Shown: piece after piece, positions 59,892 to 64,000 of the stretch
Numbering within the stretch: position 1 is the first letter of the stretch
Layout of the letters: every line of letters starts with the position of its first letter
Assembly (NCBI RefSeq): GCF_002995785.1
Contig: NZ_PVXO01000047.1
Location: 62,001-126,000, forward strand
Source: Clostridium liquoris
GTDB taxonomy: Bacteria; Bacillota; Clostridia; Clostridiales; Clostridiaceae
Direction: 5' to 3'
Length of the DNA: 64,000 bases
Position numbers and translations under genes: made by a program
The notes under the pieces: generated by a model
Databases searched by the model: none
What the model was told of the DNA's origin: nothing
The model's input: only the letters and a program-made list of their open reading frames with translations

Positions 59892-61655
59892 TTAATTCAT
59901 ATTTGCTGCCTTTTTTTCAACTACACTATTTCCTTTAGTTTCTTCAATTGGTTTTCCTAATATATATAAACTCAATACTGTTGCTGCTATTGATATAGGT
60001 AAAACAATATATATTGGTAAACCTAATCCTACTGGTATATATCCAAATACTACAGTAATAAATGCTACCACTAAGGAATACCACATTTGAGTCTTTACAT
60101 GATCCAAATGATCACAGGCTGTACCCATAGAAGAAAGTATAGTTGTATCTGATATTGGCGAACAATGATCCCCAAATATTGCTCCAGTCATAACAGAACT
60201 ACAACATACTATCATATACTGTGGATCTCCCCCGCCTATGCCGTGAGCTAGTGGAATTGTAAGAGGCATAAGTATTCCCATAGTGCCATATGAGGTTCCT
60301 GTAGCAAAGGATATTATGGATCCCATTATAAATATAATAGCTGGCAAAATAAACTTTGGTAAGGCGTTTGATAACACCGCTACTAAGAATTTTGCTGTAC
60401 CAAGTTCTTTTATAACTCCGCTTAGTGACCAAGCTAATAATAATATTACACAAGTAATTATAAGGGATTTCATTCCTTCAATCCAAGCATCTATAGCTTC
60501 TCCTAACTTAAATATCTTTTTGTGCACTCCCATGCCCATAGCTACTATGCTTGCAACCAATGCTGCCTGGAATAAAACTATGCTGGCATCCGAATTACTA
60601 AAAGTTTCTCTTATTGCTGCAAAAGATGCTGGACTATTTGTAATAATAGCTTTTAAAGCCGTATCTTTTCCTGCCATTATACTTTCATATCCATTAAAAT
60701 AAAATCCAGCAAAAGCTACTACTAGCAAAGTTCCTATGGGAATTATAGCATTCCATATACTTAGTTTTATGCCTTCCTTTGGCTCTAGGTTAGTTGCTTC
60801 TGAAGAAACCATTGGTTTTGCATCATCACTAATAACCTTTCCTGTAGTTCTTGCTCTTCTTTCTGCCAAAAGCATAGGGCCAAATTCCCTTAATGTTAAT
60901 GCAGAAACAGGTACAAATATTAAAATTAATATATTATAAAATCTATAAGGAATAGTTTGTATAAACAATCCATAGGCATTTACACTCTGCCCTATGGATG
61001 CATATGCATCTTTAATTAAACTTATTTCATATCCTATCCAAGTAGATATCAATGCAATGCCTGATATTGGTGCAGCAGTTGCATCTACTATAAATGAAAG
61101 CTTTTCCCTTGAAACCTTCATTTTATCTGTAACTGGTCTCATAATTGGACCTACTATAAGTGAATTGGCATAATCATCAAAGAAAACTAGTATTCCTAAA
61201 AGCCAAGTTATTATCTGAGCACTAACTGGACTCTTAGCCTTTTTAGCAAGGCTTTCTGCTACAGCTTTTGTTCCTCCCATCTTTGAAACCAAAGCTATAA
61301 GTCCACCAATTGCCATACATTGAAGTATAATACCAGCATTCCATGGATCTGCTAAGGATCCTCTTAGCTTGTCTACAATGCCCAAAAATCCATAAAAAAG
61401 GGCTCCAAAAATATTATGTCCTGATAGTTGTAATAAAAATGTTCCTGAAAATACACCTAAAAAAAGTGAGAGAACAACATTCTTAGTTATAAATGCCAAT
61501 ACTATGGCTACAAAAGGCGGTAATAAAGTCAGTATTCCTAGCCTTTCAGCGTTTTGAACTGCTGCATCCGGCTCTGCTGCGAAAACAGTTGTGGTTAATA
61601 AAAAGATAAGCATTAAAGAAATTGTTAAAATAAAAGTTCTTCTTTTATTTTTCAT
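59892..61655 (-). CDS. lysW: NhaC-family transporter, probable lysine transporter (LysW type)
   Basis: 587 residues, a cleavable-looking N-terminal hydrophobic segment and about twelve membrane segments. NhaC-superfamily motifs: FFDDYANSLIVGP (acidic pair in the membrane), ATAAPISGIALISTWIG, SFATGTSYGTMGILMPL and GDHCSPISDTT. By sequence alone it would be a Na+/H+ antiporter, but the transcript starts with a lysine riboswitch, and NhaC-type proteins under that control were proposed as lysine transporters (LysW). GGAGGAG before the ATG. Confidence 0.88.
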   Translation of the reverse strand: MKNKRRTFILTISLMLIFLLTTTVFAAEPDAAVQNAERLGILTLLPPFVAIVLAFITKNVVLSLFLGVFSGTFLLQLSGHNIFGALFYGFLGIVDKLRGSLADPWNAGIILQCMAIGGLIALVSKMGGTKAVAESLAKKAKSPVSAQIITWLLGILVFFDDYANSLIVGPIMRPVTDKMKVSREKLSFIVDATAAPISGIALISTWIGYEISLIKDAYASIGQSVNAYGLFIQTIPYRFYNILILIFVPVSALTLREFGPMLLAERRARTTGKVISDDAKPMVSSEATNLEPKEGIKLSIWNAIIPIGTLLVVAFAGFYFNGYESIMAGKDTALKAIITNSPASFAAIRETFSNSDASIVLFQAALVASIVAMGMGVHKKIFKLGEAIDAWIEGMKSLIITCVILLLAWSLSGVIKELGTAKFLVAVLSNALPKFILPAIIFIMGSIISFATGTSYGTMGILMPLTIPLAHGIGGGDPQYMIVCCSSVMTGAIFGDHCSPISDTTILSSMGTACDHLDHVKTQMWYSLVVAFITVVFGYIPVGLGLPIYIVLPISIAATVLSLYILGKPIEETKGNSVVEKKAANMN

Positions 61656-61743
61656 TTTGTCTCCTCCACATTTTTATTTGTTAAACAAAAGCTTAACTAA
61701 ATAAGTGAATATACTGCACTTTAGGAGGAGAGTCCATCCCAAC

Positions 61744-61774
61744 AAAAAAGACCTTAAGATTATCACTCAAGGGT
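61744..61774 (-). terminator. Terminator of the lysine riboswitch
   Basis: Minus strand ACCCTTGAG / CTTAAGGT stem (one G-U pair) and TTTTTTG, between aptamer and start codon. Confidence 0.8.
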
Positions 61775-61804
61775 ATGGTACACTAATAGTGCACATATTT
61801 GTTT

Positions 61805-61973
61805 GAATGATAGCTCTCCACAAAACACTTTGTGACAGTCTTATTCATATTCTGAAGTAAGACCAGCCATACAGCATTAAAGCATTAGCTGCACGCTTCG
61901 GCAATATTTCCTTTCACTGTACCTCATCTTGCTTACATCAGTACAGATACTATTAAATATAGCGCCTCTATCC
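61805..61973 (-). ncRNA. Lysine riboswitch (L box)
   Basis: Minus strand follows the L-box order: GATAGAGGCGC, TTAATAGTA, GATGAGG, TGAAAGGAAATATTGCCGAAGC, CTGGTCTTACTTC, GACTGTCAC, GTGGAGAGCTATC. The first and last pieces pair as P1. Lysine binding should favour the terminator at 61744-61774 and so reduce expression of the transporter. Confidence 0.96.
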
Positions 61974-62002
61974 ATTAAATATTCACTTTTAACATTGCAT
62001 TG

Positions 62003-62032
62003 ATTATAACATTAATCTGGTATTTTTATCAA
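62003..62032 (-). promoter_or_regulatory. Promoter of the lysine riboswitch transcript
   Basis: Minus strand TTGATA (62027-62032), 18-base spacer, TATAAT (62003-62008), about 30 bases before the aptamer. Confidence 0.65.
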
Positions 62033-62088
62033 TAGCTTCTTAAAAATAATTTAACTTTTTTAATTATTTTAATATTGTAAATATAAAG

Positions 62089-62124
62089 AAGCTACCCTAA
62101 TAATATAGTTAGGATAGCCCCTTT
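62089..62124 (-). terminator. Terminator of the glutaminase gene
   Basis: Minus strand GGCTATCCTAA pairs with TTAGGGTAGC, followed by TTCTTTATATTT. Confidence 0.75.
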
Positions 62125-62127
62125 ATT

Positions 62128-63045
62128 TTAAAATATACTTAGTTCTAACTCTTTTGATAAATCTGCTAATACTTTTATACCAGCTATACTATTACCTTTT
62201 TTATCTAGAGAGGGTCCTACAACTCCTATCCCCATCTTTTCTGGCGCTACTGCCATAATTCCTCCACCTACTCCTGATTTAGCAGGCATACCTATGTTAA
62301 CTGCAAATTCTCCTGAAGCATCATACATACCACAGGTTGTCATAATAGCTTTAACTATTCTAGCTGTTTCTCTTGGTATCACTTTTTCTCCTGTCAATGG
62401 TATCACTCCATCATTAGCTAAAAAAGCTCCTATTCTTGAAATATCTTTACAAGTTACTTCCATAGAACACTGCTTAAAATATACATCCAATACCTTCTCT
62501 ACGTCATTAGTAATAACGCCTGTGCTTTTCATAAAATATGCTAATGATCTATTCCTATCCCCCGTAGCTTTTTCAGATATATAAGCTTCTCTATTTATAT
62601 TTATATTATCATTGCCAGTAATTTTTCTTGTGAAATTTAATATTCTTTCAAAAACTTCATCGGGTTCCCTACCTTTTATCAAAGAGACAATAGCTATTGC
62701 TCCTGCATTTATCATGGGATTTGATGGTCTATGGAGGTTTTTTGTTTCTAGATTAGTTATAGAATTAAATGCATCTGCAGTATGTTCAACTCCAACCTTG
62801 GAAAAGACATAGTCCTCTCCATTATCCATAATTGCTATTATTAATGAAATCACTTTTGATATACTCTGTATGGTAAATCTTGTTTCATAATCTCCTGCAC
62901 TGAATTCTTCTCCATTAAGAGTAGTAACATATACTCCTAAATCATTTTTATTTCCTTTCTTTAATTCAGGTATATAGGAGGCTACTTCCCCTTCTTCTAC
63001 ATATTTTCTATTTGTCTGTATTATATTATCAAGTAATTTCTCCAT
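62128..63045 (-). CDS. glsA: Glutaminase
   Basis: 305 residues, a serine-dependent beta-lactamase-like glutaminase. The catalytic S-x-x-K is S61-I-S-K64 in TIQSISKV; NPMINAGAI, RDLNRS-like DRNRSLAY and GGGIMA follow. It converts glutamine to glutamate and ammonia. GGGGGAAG before the ATG. It lies downstream of the AGCS symporter on the same strand with a hairpin between, so partial co-transcription is possible. Confidence 0.95.
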   Translation of the reverse strand: MEKLLDNIIQTNRKYVEEGEVASYIPELKKGNKNDLGVYVTTLNGEEFSAGDYETRFTIQSISKVISLIIAIMDNGEDYVFSKVGVEHTADAFNSITNLETKNLHRPSNPMINAGAIAIVSLIKGREPDEVFERILNFTRKITGNDNININREAYISEKATGDRNRSLAYFMKSTGVITNDVEKVLDVYFKQCSMEVTCKDISRIGAFLANDGVIPLTGEKVIPRETARIVKAIMTTCGMYDASGEFAVNIGMPAKSGVGGGIMAVAPEKMGIGVVGPSLDKKGNSIAGIKVLADLSKELELSIF

Positions 63046-63074
63046 TCTATTCTTCCCCCCATGGCCGAAATATT

Positions 63075-63106
63075 TTTAAAAAATGTCAAACAAAATCCCA
63101 CATTTT
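63075..63106 (-). terminator. Hairpin between the AGCS symporter and glsA
   Basis: Minus strand AAAAAATGT / ACATTTTTT stem with a 13-base loop; may act as a leaky terminator. Confidence 0.5.
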
Positions 63107-63115
63107 TTAATTTAT

Positions 63116-64000
63116 TTACCTTTCAACCGTACATCCTTTTGAATTTATCCCCTTTACTTCATCACTATTAAAATATTTCTCCGTTTCCTCTACTACATCT
63201 TTTCTAAGTTTTAATAATACAATTAAGTTAATGATAACTTCAAAGGCCATGAAAAAGTCAAATAATCCCCATATAGCCTGAAGTCCTCCTACAGCTCCTA
63301 CTATCATTCCTAAGCAATATAGTATTCTAAATGGAATTGAGAACTTAGTTGTCTTAATTGCATAAGTTAAACCAGTCTCTGAATAATATCCATCAACTAA
63401 GGCTGTGGTAAATGCAAATAATATGATGCAAATTGTTACTATTACATCACCTTTTCTGCCTAGACTATTTCTAAAGGCCATTGCAGTTAAAGCCGCTCCA
63501 CCTTTGCCTGTACCTAAAACCCCGCTGGTAGTAATAACTAATCCAGTCATGGTACAAATAATTATTGTATCTACAAAAACCTCAAATAATCCCCATAGCC
63601 CCTGTTTAGCTGCATATGAAGTTGTAGCTGAAGAGTGTGCAACTGGTGCTGTGCCCATACCAGATTCATTGGAATAAACACCCCTTGCAAAACCATTTCT
63701 AACTGCTAGAAGTACAGTGGAACCTGCAAAACCTCCAACAGCTGCACTACCTGTAAAAGCATCGTGGAATATGCTGCTAAATGCTGGTCCTATATTTGAA
63801 GCATTCATAAATATAATTATTAAACTTGCTATTATATAAAGCAAAGCCATAAATGGAATTATTTTTTCAGCAAATTTCCCTATAGTTTTTATTCCTCCAA
63901 CTATAACTATGCCTGTTACTACAGCTAATATAACACCTACCACTGTTCTATTTACACTGAAGCTTTCGTAAAGTACCTCTGCCATAGAATTAGCTTGTAC
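63116..64000 (-). CDS. AGCS-family sodium:alanine/glycine symporter, 5' end outside the window
   Basis: 294 residues visible; the frame stays open to the window edge, so the start lies beyond base 64000. Full-length members are about 450-480 residues. Signature ESGMGTAPVAHSSA and the downstream PFRILYCLGMIVGA membrane segment identify the alanine/glycine:cation symporter family, which imports alanine, glycine or glutamine with Na+. Being next to glutaminase suggests a glutamine substrate. The ATG at 63985 is internal. Confidence 0.93.
   Translation of the reverse strand, partial: VQANSMAEVLYESFSVNRTVVGVILAVVTGIVIVGGIKTIGKFAEKIIPFMALLYIIASLIIIFMNASNIGPAFSSIFHDAFTGSAAVGGFAGSTVLLAVRNGFARGVYSNESGMGTAPVAHSSATTSYAAKQGLWGLFEVFVDTIIICTMTGLVITTSGVLGTGKGGAALTAMAFRNSLGRKGDVIVTICIILFAFTTALVDGYYSETGLTYAIKTTKFSIPFRILYCLGMIVGAVGGLQAIWGLFDFFMAFEVIINLIVLLKLRKDVVEETEKYFNSDEVKGINSKGCTVER

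Noticed and set aside
1-64000. CRISPR arrays, prophage, insertion sequences, tRNA or rRNA genes
   Set aside because: No regularly spaced repeats, no transposase, integrase or phage structural genes, and no RNA-gene sequence was found by reading.

Overview
The window is chromosomal DNA of a very AT-rich, low-GC Gram-positive anaerobe. Purine-rich Shine-Dalgarno sequences sit in front of nearly every gene, TTG and GTG starts are frequent, and the sigma-A promoters are TTGACA/TATAAT-like. The gene content (class III fructose bisphosphatase, B12-dependent ribonucleotide reductase, amino-acid uptake and fermentation genes, lysine, FMN and manganese riboswitches) points to Clostridium, most likely near the proteolytic C. 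botulinum/C. sporogenes group. The species is an inference. I see no phage, transposase, integrase, CRISPR array, rRNA or tRNA; this looks like ordinary core/accessory chromosome.

Layout. 1-5.7 kb: serA (5' end cut off), a TIM-barrel isomerase and, convergent, addB. 5.8-9.8 kb: a ddl-MocR operon diverging from a two-gene FetAB-type ABC transporter. 9.9-14.9 kb: a RecB-like nuclease/Fe-S helicase fusion, two small membrane or membrane-anchored proteins, and an SPFH-NfeD pair. 15.2-20.9 kb: nadE, cyclophilin, a small XRE regulator, an HD-domain protein with a 34-residue partner gene, and two exported FMN-binding proteins. 21.2-25.2 kb: the riboflavin operon ribD-ribE-ribBA-ribH behind an FMN riboswitch. 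25.4-31.7 kb: an M20 amidohydrolase with two uncharacterised membrane proteins (one DUF3100), a sigma-54 activator with a cysteine-rich sensor, a ClC protein and YaaR. 31.8-34.6 kb: a betaine/carnitine/choline-type ABC transporter behind a tandemly duplicated promoter. 34.7-41.8 kb: a P-type ATPase under a yybP-ykoY riboswitch, a split chromate transporter, a secreted metallo-beta-lactamase-fold protein, CvfB and an MFS transporter with a structured leader. 42-44.3 kb: acyl-CoA dehydrogenase and two small hotdog beta-aminoacyl-CoA ammonia-lyase-like proteins. 44.6-55.1 kb: 2H phosphoesterase, fbp, MATE pump, M14 peptidase, TetR-HsmA operon, Rrf2 regulator and nrdJ with paired NrdR boxes. 55.3-64 kb: DMT transporter, a small unknown gene with an SOS-type promoter, flavodoxin and dipeptidase, small membrane proteins, an Lrp regulator, a lysine-riboswitch NhaC-type transporter, glutaminase, and an AGCS symporter cut by the window end.

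Themes. RNA-level control is dense: three classical riboswitches plus at least two unexplained leader structures. Flavin supply (rib operon) lies next to exported flavin-carrying proteins. Amino-acid catabolism recurs (lysine uptake, alanine/glycine symport, glutaminase, beta-aminoacyl-CoA deamination, dipeptidase). A degenerate GACARTTGACA-type micro-repeat sits at or just after the stop codons of several genes and supplies the C-terminal codons of the MocR regulator. The items most worth following up are the SOS-promoter small gene at 56440-56679, the M20/DUF3100/small-membrane-protein cluster, the micro-repeat family, and the riboflavin leader, whose aptamer lies unusually far from its terminator.
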